From Arthrospiribacter ruber (GTDB taxonomy: Bacteria > Bacteroidota > Bacteroidia > Cytophagales > Cyclobacteriaceae): a stretch of 64,000 nucleotides of DNA. The notes beneath the pieces were generated by a model. That model had not been told where the DNA came from. It was given only the letters and a program-made list of their open reading frames with translations, and did no database searches. The translations under genes and the position numbers were made by a program. Of the stretch, positions 24,103 through 33,374 are shown piece by piece (position 1 is the first letter of the stretch; every line of letters begins with the position of its first letter). The stretch spans positions 124,001-188,000 of the forward strand of contig NZ_RPHB01000002.1 of the NCBI RefSeq assembly GCF_019343195.1. The letters run 5' to 3'.

Positions 24103-25947
24103 ATGCCCAAGCTGAAAAAATCTGCACTGACCCTATTTTTTATCCTCATTTCCCTTTTTTCTTACGCCCAGCAAGCTCCTAAACTGATCGTAAGGGGAGA
24201 TGACATGGGTTCTTCCCGTTCAGCGAACTTGGCAAGTATAGACACCTATGTTAACGGTATAGAAACTTCTATTGAGTTGATGGTGGTGACACCTTGGTTT
24301 CCCGAAGCAGCAAAAATGTTGGAGGAAAACACCGGTATTGATGTGGGGCTGCATTTGGTCATCACCAGTGAATGGGATGGCATCAAATGGAGACCATTGA
24401 CCCATTGCCCTTCTTTAACAGATGACAACGGCTATTTTTTTCCAATGATGGGACCTAATGAAAATTATCCTGGACTTGCAGTTATTGAGAATCAATGGAA
24501 ACTCAATGAAATAGAACAGGAATTCCGGGCCCAAATAGAACTTGCCTTGAGGAATGTTCCGCAGGTCAGCCACCTCTCAGGGCATATGGGATCTACTAGT
24601 TTCCATCCTGATGTAGCTCAAATGGTATTGAAACTCTCTGCCGAATATGACCTTCCTGTGATGAATAGAGAAGTCATGCAGCCATTGGGAATTATTGGGG
24701 TCTCCTATGATGGTGCTAAGGGAACGTTTTCGGAGAAGGAAGCATCCTTTATCCGAATGTTGGATAACCTTGAAGCCGGAAAATCCTATATGTTTGTAGA
24801 CCACCCATCCTATGATAATGTAGAAATGCAAGGTGTTGGTCATTACGGATATGAGAATGTCGCTGAAGATCGACAGGGTGTTACGGATCTATGGACGAGT
24901 CAAAAGGTAAAGGAAGCCATCTCAAATAAGGGGGTCGAATTAGTCAACTTTATCACCTTATCTAAAGCACTTCCCCGTAGCGATCCTGAAGAGGAAAACT
25001 TTAATTCACAAGCGATTGTTGAATACCTAAATGCTGTTAACAAGAATGAACAAGACCTCCACAGCTTGATGATCTTGAGAAATGGAAAGGTTGTCTTTGA
25101 GGAATGGTTTGGTGAAAATGCAGCCAACAAAACCCACACCATGTATTCAGTTAGCAAGACATTCACTGCAACAGCGATTGGCTTTGCTGTTCAGGAAGAT
25201 CTTTTAAAAGTGACTGATAAGGTCATTTCTTTTTTTCCTGATAAACTTCCTAACGAGATAAGTGACCATCTTCAAGCGTTAGAAATCCGCCATCTATTAA
25301 CAATGACAGTAGGTCACGATGTGGATCCAACGGGTGTACTGAGGGAAACCGAGGGGCTTGATTGGGTGGAAGGATTTCTCGCATTTCCATTAGAGCATCC
25401 ACCAGGTACTTCCTATGTATACAACAGTTTGGCTACATACATGCTTTCAGCCATACTAACAAAAGTTTCAGGAGAGAGGATTTTAGATTTTCTACAGCCA
25501 CGTCTTTTCAGACCCTTGGGAATAGTAGGAGCAACTTGGGATGAGAGTCCGCAGGGAATCCAGATTGGTGGTTGGGGACTGAATGTAAAAACAGAGGATA
25601 TGGCTAAAATAGGGCAGTTTTACCTACAAAAGGGGAAGTGGAACGGAGTGCAGCTATTATCTGAAAGTTGGATTAACGAGGCTTCTTCGGCAAAGGTACC
25701 TTCTCTTCCGGCTGGAGTTAAAAAGGAAGACCTCAAGGTCAAGGCAAATGACTCTGACTGGCTGCAGGGATATGGCTATCAGCTTTGGCGTAGCCGGCAC
25801 AACTCCTATAGGGCAGATGGCCGCAACGGACAGTTTATTTTGGTGCTTCCGGAGAAAAATGCGGTAATTGTTACCACAGCAGATATTCCCAATATGCAAG
25901 CTGAACTTAATTTGATATGGGACCACCTATTGCCAGCATTTAAGTAG
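24103..25947 (+). CDS. YdjC/ChbG-like deacetylase fused to a class C beta-lactamase-type serine hydrolase
   Basis: 614 residues with a signal peptide (cut near YAQ). Residues about 27-290 follow the YdjC/ChbG carbohydrate deacetylase fold: RGDDMG (D33, D34), DVGLHL and HLSGHMG supply the metal ligands. Residues about 310-614 are a serine hydrolase of the beta-lactamase/esterase type with S349-V-S-K352 and Tyr440 (YNS). Both catalytic sets look intact. The product is likely periplasmic or secreted and acts on a glycan or glycoside. The stop codon TAG is supplied by the left end of MITE copy 2, so the original C-terminus may have been slightly different. Confidence 0.88.
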   Translation: MPKLKKSALTLFFILISLFSYAQQAPKLIVRGDDMGSSRSANLASIDTYVNGIETSIELMVVTPWFPEAAKMLEENTGIDVGLHLVITSEWDGIKWRPLTHCPSLTDDNGYFFPMMGPNENYPGLAVIENQWKLNEIEQEFRAQIELALRNVPQVSHLSGHMGSTSFHPDVAQMVLKLSAEYDLPVMNREVMQPLGIIGVSYDGAKGTFSEKEASFIRMLDNLEAGKSYMFVDHPSYDNVEMQGVGHYGYENVAEDRQGVTDLWTSQKVKEAISNKGVELVNFITLSKALPRSDPEEENFNSQAIVEYLNAVNKNEQDLHSLMILRNGKVVFEEWFGENAANKTHTMYSVSKTFTATAIGFAVQEDLLKVTDKVISFFPDKLPNEISDHLQALEIRHLLTMTVGHDVDPTGVLRETEGLDWVEGFLAFPLEHPPGTSYVYNSLATYMLSAILTKVSGERILDFLQPRLFRPLGIVGATWDESPQGIQIGGWGLNVKTEDMAKIGQFYLQKGKWNGVQLLSESWINEASSAKVPSLPAGVKKEDLKVKANDSDWLQGYGYQLWRSRHNSYRADGRNGQFILVLPEKNAVIVTTADIPNMQAELNLIWDHLLPAFK

Positions 25948-26233
25948 GGCGTGCTGAAAAACGCCAACTGAAGAATAAATGCTTTAAATTTTGATGAATA
26001 CCCCGTTTGTCAGGTATTTTCTTTTTAAGCAGGTGCACGCTTATTCAATGTTATAGCTTGATTTCCGTGCTCCTTAAAATTTTAAAAATCGAAATTTTAA
26101 GGCTAGCCTCAGGCATACCATCCCTGCCTGGCTACTTGACAGGTTCTTCATTGGGCTCACTCGAAGTATAAGCATACATCTTCATTCGCCCGCTTTGAAT
26201 CTGGCATACCTGAGACTTTTTCAGCAAGCCCTA
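25945..26233. mobile_element. MITE copy 2
   Basis: 289 bp, with the same terminal inverted repeats as copy 1. It differs mainly by an insert CCTGCCTGGCTACTTGACAG near 26124. Its first three bases (TAG) are the stop codon of the preceding gene. Confidence 0.85.
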
Positions 26234-26612
26234 CGTAAAATCCTTAAATCCGCAGTGGGTATTAAAGGGAGTACTTCATTTACATTTTTTTTTGTATAAC
26301 CTGCTATTACTTCAAAAAAAAAAAATATCTACCGTTCAACCCCCTCTTTTATTTTAAACAGAATTTTCAAAATCCTAAAAAGAAAAACCAACCTTTAAGG
26401 TTATTGGATGGTATGGCCTATACCGCACCCCCCCCCGGTTATATAAGAAATAGTTCTTGAGGAAGTAACTCTCCTAACAACTTTGAATTGGAAGCCAATT
26501 ACCTTCGACATACAATGAAAGTCTAAAAGTCGTCCTCAAAACAGGTTTTACTTTCAGTTAACCGATTCTCTGTCCTAATTCCCCATACCCTAAAACCCTA
26601 AAAAGCAGGTAT
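26234..26612. other. Gene-free stretch with homopolymer tracts
   Basis: It contains a run of twelve or so A near 26310, a run of nine C near 26428 and imperfect inverted sequences. No gene is recognised. It lies 3' of the convergent LA_2272-type gene. Confidence 0.4.
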
Positions 26613-28322
26613 TTAATAAATCCGCAACCCAGCCCTTCCTCCAAACCACATTTGGCTGGCAAAACTTCCTTCTCCAGGACTGTTTTCATTCTGAATCCTT
26701 GGATTGGCGTATGTGAACATGTCGGGATGATGCTGGAATCCGGTATCATAAAGCCGCCAGTTGAGGCTAGGCCCAAAATAAATGCCGATGTTCTTGCTGA
26801 ATTGGTACTCAAGCCCTATGTATGCCCTGTTGATCAGATTGAGTGCCGCTACATTGGCAAGGTTCATCTGGGAACTGCTCAGTTCAATGTTCATGAATAC
26901 CTTCTTCCCCAACCTGGGTGCGGCACCTACCCCATAGCCAAATGCCCAAGTCACCGAATCTGTAAAATCAGGCCTGAATCCGGCAGATAGGATGTTGTAG
27001 AAATTCCTCGTACCTGTCCTGAATGCAAAATTCAAGGGCAAAACTTCATCAGCCCCTACTTCCACCTGTCGGTAACCTTTCCTGACAATACTCAGGAGGC
27101 CTATAGACACACCGCTAATGCTATCTGCATAATTGAACAGTCCGATTTGAGAACCTTTTATCCTGTTGCCTATGTTCAGGATGCCAGCCACCTGTACACC
27201 GCTGAGATCGGAATGGGCGTAATTTGCCACACCTCCCAACTGTGCTCCCTTTACTTCCTTGGTGGCAAGATTCAATACCCCACCCAATTGCACACCTTGC
27301 AAGGATCCAGAGGTAAAGTTGCCCAGGCCACCCATCTGAACAGCCCTGGTATCATCCAGGACCACATTGGTAAGACCAGCCATCTGCACGCCTTGCATGG
27401 CCCCTCCTACCAGGTTGAATAATCCTGCCATTTGCAGGAATTTCACATCTCCTTTGTTGGTATTGAACAAGCCACCCAATTCCACTTTATTGGTACCTGC
27501 AGAAAAACCTCCCCAAACATTGAATGAGTAATCGTTGATCACATTGCCGGACAGTTTGCGGTTGGTTCCAATAAAAGGCACAAGAGAAACCTGGACTTTC
27601 CTGTAGAGGGTATCACTCACATTCTCCAAGTTGGTGGATCCCATGGATTTTTTTGTCCATTGCCAGGCGTCTTTCATGGGCTTCGCGAGGCTCTTTCCCA
27701 CCCCTTCGAGATCTACCTCACTGGTTTTTAGCAGGACTTTTTGAAATGGATTCAACTGATCATTGACCAGAAGGGTATCCCCATAATCCTTCTTGTTGAC
27801 CACCAGGCGAACACTGTCCAAGTTGGGGTTTTTTATTGCCAGTTGAAAATAACCAAATTCATCTGTAATGGAGGATTTGAGGGTGATCGGATCATAGACG
27901 GTGGCATCCCTGATGGCCTTTCCTGTGTTTTCATCTACCACATAGCCGCTCACCACCAATTCCTTCTTGGATATTTGACGGGGGCTGAGAATGACATAAA
28001 CCCCTTTTTGTTTGGCTTCTACCCCACCTGCAAATACCTCTTCCAAAATTGCCCGCAAAGGCTGATCGTTAAAGGTGCCACTATAAGTTCTCTTGACATC
28101 GATCACGGAAGAACTGTAGGAAAAAACACAGCCTACTTTTTGGGACAAACGCTTCAGTAAGTTTTCCAGAGATTCATTCTCTGAGGTAATGCTGATCTTT
28201 TTTTCCAAAATAGGCAGCTCCTGTGCTTTCAAGGGAGACAGGATACTGAAAAACAAAATCAAACCTACCATGCGGTGAATACCCTTCCATTGGTCCGTCA
28301 ACATCCTTCTATTGGCAACCAT
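26613..28322 (-). CDS. STN / carboxypeptidase-regulatory / LA_2272-repeat surface protein
   Basis: 569 residues from the ATG at 28322; an ATG at 28304, just after the fecR stop, would give a more usual signal peptide. After the signal peptide comes an STN domain (ENLLKRLSQKVGCVFSYSS), then a carboxypeptidase regulatory-like domain (VSGYVVDENTGKAIRDATV), then the same G-V-Q-L/M-A/G-G-x-x-N repeats and C-terminal region as the 413-residue paralogue. No TonB plug or receptor barrel is present. It is encoded directly after sigma and fecR genes, the place where a TonB receptor normally sits. Confidence 0.85.
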   Translation of the reverse strand: MVANRRMLTDQWKGIHRMVGLILFFSILSPLKAQELPILEKKISITSENESLENLLKRLSQKVGCVFSYSSSVIDVKRTYSGTFNDQPLRAILEEVFAGGVEAKQKGVYVILSPRQISKKELVVSGYVVDENTGKAIRDATVYDPITLKSSITDEFGYFQLAIKNPNLDSVRLVVNKKDYGDTLLVNDQLNPFQKVLLKTSEVDLEGVGKSLAKPMKDAWQWTKKSMGSTNLENVSDTLYRKVQVSLVPFIGTNRKLSGNVINDYSFNVWGGFSAGTNKVELGGLFNTNKGDVKFLQMAGLFNLVGGAMQGVQMAGLTNVVLDDTRAVQMGGLGNFTSGSLQGVQLGGVLNLATKEVKGAQLGGVANYAHSDLSGVQVAGILNIGNRIKGSQIGLFNYADSISGVSIGLLSIVRKGYRQVEVGADEVLPLNFAFRTGTRNFYNILSAGFRPDFTDSVTWAFGYGVGAAPRLGKKVFMNIELSSSQMNLANVAALNLINRAYIGLEYQFSKNIGIYFGPSLNWRLYDTGFQHHPDMFTYANPRIQNENSPGEGSFASQMWFGGRAGLRIY

Positions 28323-29280
28323 CTCCACTAAACCTGATCATATTTCCTTCATCTATGACCTCAACGCCCAAGGTTTCGGCTATGATCGAAAGCACCGTTT
28401 CCAACGTTTCGTTGTCAAATGAAACCGTCAGTCTGCAGGAAGCAATATTTCCACCTAAAACAATGCGTTTGCCATAGACAGACTCCAGTCTTTTAACTAC
28501 CTGATGAAGTTCCTCCTCATGGAAATCAAGAATTCTGGTCTTGAAAGCCGCCACATTGGCATCTGCGATAGTCTTGCTAAACAACTCAGTAGCAGGATCA
28601 TAGCTTCCCATTTCCCCTGCTTTGAGCATAATCCCTTCTTGGTTTTCCGCATAAAAGCGGACGATACCTTCCTTGACACTCACCTCAACCATGGGTTGAT
28701 CAGGGTATGCCTTCACCTGGAATACCGTGCCGATGTCTTCTATCAATAAGCCGGCAGCCTTCACGGTCCAATTGACTTTTTTTTCTTCTGGTATACTGAT
28801 CAAAGCTTCCCCAATCAGATGGATGGTACCGGTTTTTTTACGGGGATGGTAGTCCACCTGGACTTCGGACCGTTGGTTAAGAGAAATCTCCGTAAGGTCG
28901 GGTAAAATCTCTGTAACCACCTCATTTTCACTCAACATCAAAATTTCCTGGCGAGGAAGCTTTTGTATATAAAATAAGTAAGAAAGGCCCAGAAGCAGTA
29001 TCAGTCCAGCAGCTATTTTCCAAACCACCGGAAACAAAGAAATGGTTCTTTTAGAGGTCTCTACATCCAATCCAATTTTTTTCCAAGCTTTATCAGCATC
29101 AAACTCTGGCATGTCTGACAGTTGAGCTTTTTCAAAAATCAGTTGTGCATCCTCCAAGTATTTTTGGTTTTCATAGGATTGGGCAGTCCATTCCTTGAGC
29201 TCCCTCATTTCCTCTTCTGAGGCTTCACCAACCAGGAACTTTCCGATCAATATTTCTATATGTTCTGGTTCCTGACTCAT
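28309..29280 (-). CDS. FecR-family anti-sigma factor
   Basis: 323 residues: an N-terminal cytoplasmic anti-sigma part (HIEILIGKFL, WKKIG), one membrane helix (about residues 83-103, IAAGLILLLGLSYLFYI), a periplasmic FecR domain and a C-terminal DUF4974-like domain (LHQVVKRLESVYG). Family knowledge: it holds the cognate ECF sigma until an outer-membrane signal arrives. The start overlaps the sigma gene stop by 4 bp. Confidence 0.92.
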   Translation of the reverse strand: MSQEPEHIEILIGKFLVGEASEEEMRELKEWTAQSYENQKYLEDAQLIFEKAQLSDMPEFDADKAWKKIGLDVETSKRTISLFPVVWKIAAGLILLLGLSYLFYIQKLPRQEILMLSENEVVTEILPDLTEISLNQRSEVQVDYHPRKKTGTIHLIGEALISIPEEKKVNWTVKAAGLLIEDIGTVFQVKAYPDQPMVEVSVKEGIVRFYAENQEGIMLKAGEMGSYDPATELFSKTIADANVAAFKTRILDFHEEELHQVVKRLESVYGKRIVLGGNIASCRLTVSFDNETLETVLSIIAETLGVEVIDEGNMIRFSGDGCQ

Positions 29281-29858
29281 AGTTTTAACAGCTGTGCAGA
29301 AAAGATTACTATGAAAGGTAAATAGTCTTTCAATTTTAAACGCATCAATTTTAGGGCTTTTCCCATTTGGTTTTCGACTGTTTTGATGGAAATCTGTAAA
29401 GCATCTGCAATTTCCTGGTACTTAAGATCCTCAAACCTACTCATTCTGAAGATCAGCTTGCATTGGTCGGGCAAAGCTTCTATGGCCTCTTGAATCTTGG
29501 ATTCAAGTTCATTTTTGATTGCCTGGTGATCAGCAGCATGTGTATATCGTTCTCCATCTGCTACCACAGCTTCAGCATGTACTTGTCTCACTTTGAGTCG
29601 CTTGAGTTCATTGAGACAAGCATTGCGTACTGAACTATACAAATAGGATTTTAAGGAAGCATCTATTTGAATGCTTTCCTTTTTTTCCCAAAACCCAATA
29701 AAAGCAGATTGAACGACTTCTTCCGCGGCATCCTTATCGGAAAGATATTGATACGCAAAACGGCAGAGTGCTGAATAATGGCTTTTGAACAATATTTCAA
29801 ATGCAGCTACATCTCCTTGGAGTATGTCAGTGAAAACCTTTTGATCTAAAGCCTGCAT
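29277..29858 (-). CDS. ECF RNA polymerase sigma factor (FecI/SigW type)
   Basis: 193 residues with sigma region 2 (YLSDKDAAEEVVQSAFIGFW) and region 4 (LPDQCKLIFRMSRFEDLKYQEIA, with the helix-turn-helix DALQISIKTVENQMG). First gene of the sigma-fecR-STN set, transcribed leftward. It presumably drives the surface-protein genes, possibly including the TonB receptor further downstream. Confidence 0.93.
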   Translation of the reverse strand: MQALDQKVFTDILQGDVAAFEILFKSHYSALCRFAYQYLSDKDAAEEVVQSAFIGFWEKKESIQIDASLKSYLYSSVRNACLNELKRLKVRQVHAEAVVADGERYTHAADHQAIKNELESKIQEAIEALPDQCKLIFRMSRFEDLKYQEIADALQISIKTVENQMGKALKLMRLKLKDYLPFIVIFSAQLLKL

Positions 29859-30131
29859 GAGATTCCTTTATATTCCCCCACAAGATAAGATTTTGGTTTT
29901 GCTTTTTAATTAAGAAAACTGAAAAGCCATTTACCCCTATCTTAATAGAAAAATTAGTGAGTGAAATGCTTAAATTTAGGACTGAACCACGGCGTTACAA
30001 TCAATCCTTTAAGGAGCACATAAATCAGCTTTGATATCTCCTTACTGTTCACATCTAATTGCATAAATTCTCAAGACCATTTTTAAAAATCCACTTTTAC
30101 CATAATTTATATTAAAGAAATATAATGAATA

Positions 30132-30254
30132 CAAAAAAAGAAAATCATTTTTAAATCTGTGGAAGACAGAGACAAAATGCTCAAACTCCCTTTTGCACAA
30201 GGCATCAATATGGCTCATAACCAACTCGAAAAAATTATAAGTAAATTAAAATAA
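30132..30254 (+). pseudogene. Short C-terminal gene remnant
   Basis: An open frame just upstream of the DoxX-like gene reads VEDRDKMLKLPFAQ then NMAHNQLEKIISKLK and stops 6 bp before the next ATG. The amphipathic helix looks like a real protein tail, but only an internal ATG (30177) is available. The family is not recognised. It could be the end of a lost cargo gene. Confidence 0.25.
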
Positions 30255-30260
30255 CATGCC

Positions 30261-30650
30261 ATGAAAAAAAGAGAGAAAATCACTTATTGGGTAGCAACCA
30301 TTTGGCTCTGTTTGGGAATGATTTCTACAGGAATAGTTCAACTCGTCCAATTGGAAGAGGAAGTTCAAAAAATGAATACCTTAGGCTACCCTGATTATTT
30401 CCTGACAATTATAGGTGTCTGGAAAATATTGGGTGTAATTGCAGTTCTGGCTCCTAAAATGCCATTAATTAAAGAATGGGCTTATGCAGGATTTTTCTTT
30501 TTGATGTCGGGGGCAATTTTCACACATCTTGCTGTCAGAGATGAATTGGTGGAATATTTTGGTCCTGCCCTATTGCTTGTTTTAACTATAGTGTCATGGT
30601 ATTTTAGACCAGCAGACAGAAAACTAACAAAAGCTAATGATGAAATTTGA
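30261..30650 (+). CDS. DoxX-like membrane protein
   Basis: 129 residues with four predicted membrane helices (about 9-27, 43-64, 70-89 and 96-113), the size and layout of DoxX-like proteins. It overlaps the next gene, and the pair is repeated in kind (not in sequence) at 35674-36427, where another DoxX-like gene precedes a DUF1801 gene. The function is unknown. Confidence 0.85.
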   Translation: MKKREKITYWVATIWLCLGMISTGIVQLVQLEEEVQKMNTLGYPDYFLTIIGVWKILGVIAVLAPKMPLIKEWAYAGFFFLMSGAIFTHLAVRDELVEYFGPALLLVLTIVSWYFRPADRKLTKANDEI

Positions 30651-31278
30651 ATTTAACCCCCATGTTGACAAATATTTGCTTGACGGCTGCATGCGTTGTA
30701 AATATGGCGCAACACCCCAATGTAAAGTCAATAATTGGCGTAAAGAATTAGAATCGCTAAGACAAATAGTTTTAGCAACCGGGTTAACTGAAGAAATAAA
30801 GTGGGGAGCACCAGTGTATACTCATAATGGGAAAAACATTGTTTCAGTCGGTGCATTAAAAGAATCCGCAACTATTGGTTTTTTCAAAGGAGTATTATTG
30901 GCTGACAAGTACAAAATACTCCAACAACAAGGGAATATACAGTCGGCCAGAATTATAAAATTCACAAATACAGAAGACATCCAAAAAGTTAAAGCTATTT
31001 TGAAATCATACATTTTGGAGGCAGTAGCCATTGAGGAAAGCGGGAAAAAAGTAGAATTCAAGAAAAACCCAGAACCAATACCTGATGAACTACTTGAAGT
31101 ATTTGAACAAGAACCTGCATTCAAGAAAGCATTTTACGACTTGACACCAGGTAGGCGAAGAGGTTATATCATTCACTTTTCACAACCCAAGCAATCGCAA
31201 ACTAGAATTGGACGAATATTGAAATACAAAGAGCAGATTATAAACGGAATAGGGCTACATGATGAATACAAAAGTTAA
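30637..31278 (+). CDS. YdeI/OmdA-family DUF1801 protein
   Basis: 213 residues. The N-terminal DUF1801 region has EEIKWGAPVYTHNGKNIVSVGALKE-type sequence and a GFFKGVLL strand. The C-terminal OmdA tail has AFYDLTPGRRRGYIIHFSQPK, typical of the YdeI family. A cysteine pattern C-x2-C near the N-terminus (GCMRCKYG) is unusual. It is translationally coupled to the DoxX-like gene by overlap. Confidence 0.88.
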   Translation: MMKFEFNPHVDKYLLDGCMRCKYGATPQCKVNNWRKELESLRQIVLATGLTEEIKWGAPVYTHNGKNIVSVGALKESATIGFFKGVLLADKYKILQQQGNIQSARIIKFTNTEDIQKVKAILKSYILEAVAIEESGKKVEFKKNPEPIPDELLEVFEQEPAFKKAFYDLTPGRRRGYIIHFSQPKQSQTRIGRILKYKEQIINGIGLHDEYKS

Positions 31279-31359
31279 GGAATATTGGCTAAACCGACAT
31301 TAAATTCAATAAGTTTATATTTCAAAGACAGTTTCAGGAATGCTATTAATTGAAATCAA

Positions 31360-31893
31360 ATGCGTAAAGTTTCCCTTTTTATAGCCATAAGTTTAGATGG
31401 TTACATAGCAAAACCCAATGAAGACCTAAGCTTTTTAAAATTAGTTGAAAAAGAAGGCGAAGATTATGGGTATAAAGAATTTACTGCTAACATCGACACC
31501 ATAATTCTAGGAAGAAAAACCTACGATTATGTAATAAAAGAAATCGGCACATCACACTACGACAATGGGCAACGGGATGTTTATGTAATCACGCGAAATG
31601 GCAGACCAAATACCGGGAAAACAATTTTTTACACTGGCAGCTTGCCAGACTTGATTGAAAAATTGAAATCTGAAAAAGGTAAAAATATTTATTGTGATGG
31701 TGGGGCTGAAGTCATCAATGAACTTTTGAGACATGATTTGATTGATGAATTTATCATCTCAATTATTCCTATACTCTTAGGCCAAGGCACAAGACTTTTT
31801 AAAGATGGAAGACCTGAACAAATGCTGGAGTTCGTGGATGCAAAGTCATTTGAAACAGGATTAACGCAATTGTTCTATAGAAGAAAAAGGTAA
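31360..31893 (+). CDS. Dihydrofolate reductase-family protein (RibD C-terminal type)
   Basis: 177 residues with the family's N-terminus FIAISLDGYIAKP, the segment IDTIILGRKTYDYV and the glycine-rich CDGGAEVINELL, matching the RibD_C/YyaP group. The fold binds NADPH; the physiological substrate is unknown. It lies in a run of small single-domain cargo-like genes. Confidence 0.9.
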   Translation: MRKVSLFIAISLDGYIAKPNEDLSFLKLVEKEGEDYGYKEFTANIDTIILGRKTYDYVIKEIGTSHYDNGQRDVYVITRNGRPNTGKTIFYTGSLPDLIEKLKSEKGKNIYCDGGAEVINELLRHDLIDEFIISIIPILLGQGTRLFKDGRPEQMLEFVDAKSFETGLTQLFYRRKR

Positions 31894-31930
31894 AGTAATT
31901 TCTTCATTCTATCACCACTACCTAATACAG

Positions 31931-32473
31931 ATGGAAAATAAAATACCATGTCAAGTTACAATCCGGCAAGAAGTCTCTGGAGATTACAATGATGTACATA
32001 AACTAAATGTTACGGCATTTGGAAGGGATGATGAAGCTGAATTGGTAGAAGCATTAAGAAAGAATCACTCAATATTTGTACCTGAACTTTCAATTGTAGC
32101 CACTGAAAAAGGTCGAATTATTGGCCATATTTTATTTACCAAAATCCAGATTAAAGACGCCGACGGAAACCTGAACGAAAGTTTATGCCTTGCGCCAATG
32201 GCTGTTAGACCTGAACTGCAAAAAAAAGGAATAGGCGGCCAAATGATCAGAAAAGGGTTTGAAGTGGCAAAAAGATTGGGTTTTAAATCAATCATAGTGT
32301 TGGGACACCAAAACTATTACCCGAAATTTGGATTCCAATCAGCTGACAAATGGAATATAATGGCTCCATTTCAGGTTCCATCAAATGTTTTTATGGCTAT
32401 TGAGTTAGTTGTTGATGGACTTAAAAACATATCCGGAACAGTCATTTACCCAAAAGAATTTGAAATAGTCTGA
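31931..32473 (+). CDS. GNAT-family N-acetyltransferase
   Basis: 180 residues. The acetyl-CoA binding motif is visible as LAPMAVRPELQKKGIGGQMI, followed by the YhbS-type phrase VLGHQNYYPKFGF. It fits the YhbS-like acetyltransferases; the acceptor is unknown. Confidence 0.9.
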   Translation: MENKIPCQVTIRQEVSGDYNDVHKLNVTAFGRDDEAELVEALRKNHSIFVPELSIVATEKGRIIGHILFTKIQIKDADGNLNESLCLAPMAVRPELQKKGIGGQMIRKGFEVAKRLGFKSIIVLGHQNYYPKFGFQSADKWNIMAPFQVPSNVFMAIELVVDGLKNISGTVIYPKEFEIV

Positions 32474-32573
32474 TGTTATCTGGCACTGATTAAAGAAGGT
32501 ATTTCAGGATTCAATATTGATAATGAAATTCCAAATAATCCCACCCGAAAAACCATATCTTCAAAACCTGGGA

Positions 32574-33374
32574 TTACGAGGGATGAAATTTTTCAGGCAC
32601 GATTTTCAGCATTTCCAAAAAACAGTTTTTCCATTGTCCGGCTGTCAAACTAACAATTTGATCATCAAGCTTTACTCCATACTTTTTCGACATTAACCTG
32701 ATCTGACTTTTTCTAAAAATCGACTTCAAAGCTGTTCTTACCGATACATCAGGTTTCTGTATAAGGCATGTAATAAATACTAAATACTTGGATTTTAGGT
32801 TAATATCAAAAGTTAATTGATTTCTTTTAATGCTTAAAAGAGCTGACTTTACAGTGGGTGGGGGCATAAAACTATCCGGGCTTATACTATAAAGTAGTTT
32901 CAATTCGTAAAAAGTATGATAGAATACAGTATAAGGGTTATGGATATTGGCTAAAAACAATTTTTTTGCAGCCTCAAACTGAAGCACAATAGAACCACCA
33001 AGGAATTTTTCAAGTCCCTCAAACATTAGAATCCTGAAAACTTCAGAAGTAATGCCATACGGAATATTTGACACCACCTTGAATGGAAACTTCGGCACTA
33101 CAAATTTCCTAAAATCACAGCAGACTATTTGAACATTTCGGTCTTTTAAAAATAGTTTTCTTAAATGTCCAACCAAAGCGGTATCGTTTTCTATTGCAAC
33201 AACTTTGTTAGCGGACCTAAGTAAATGGACAGTGAGAAAACCCTTCCCTGCTCCTATGTCCAAAACCGTATCCTGCTTATTAATATTTGCGTTTTTTATT
33301 GCATCAATGATCAGCACATTATCAATGGTAAAATGCTGGCCCGTAAAACGAACGGGTAATTTATTTCTTGTCAT
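32574..33374 (-). CDS. erm: 23S rRNA (adenine-N6)-dimethyltransferase, Erm(F)-like
   Basis: 266 residues, the length of Erm(F). It shares long stretches with that family: LPVRFTGQHFTID, DTVLDIGAGKGFLTVHLL (SAM motif I), FPFKVVSNIPYGIT (catalytic NIPY motif), GGSIVLQFE and PPPTVKSALL, and the ending VPEKFHPS. Erm enzymes dimethylate A2058 of 23S rRNA and confer macrolide-lincosamide-streptogramin B resistance; resistance here is inferred. The similarity to Erm(F) is from memory. It is convergent with the GNAT gene. Confidence 0.92.
   Translation of the reverse strand: MTRNKLPVRFTGQHFTIDNVLIIDAIKNANINKQDTVLDIGAGKGFLTVHLLRSANKVVAIENDTALVGHLRKLFLKDRNVQIVCCDFRKFVVPKFPFKVVSNIPYGITSEVFRILMFEGLEKFLGGSIVLQFEAAKKLFLANIHNPYTVFYHTFYELKLLYSISPDSFMPPPTVKSALLSIKRNQLTFDINLKSKYLVFITCLIQKPDVSVRTALKSIFRKSQIRLMSKKYGVKLDDQIVSLTAGQWKNCFLEMLKIVPEKFHPS

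Noticed and set aside
26420-26440. Phase-variable poly-C tract
   Set aside because: The nine-C run lies 3' of a convergent gene, not in a promoter or coding frame, so switching of a gene is unlikely.
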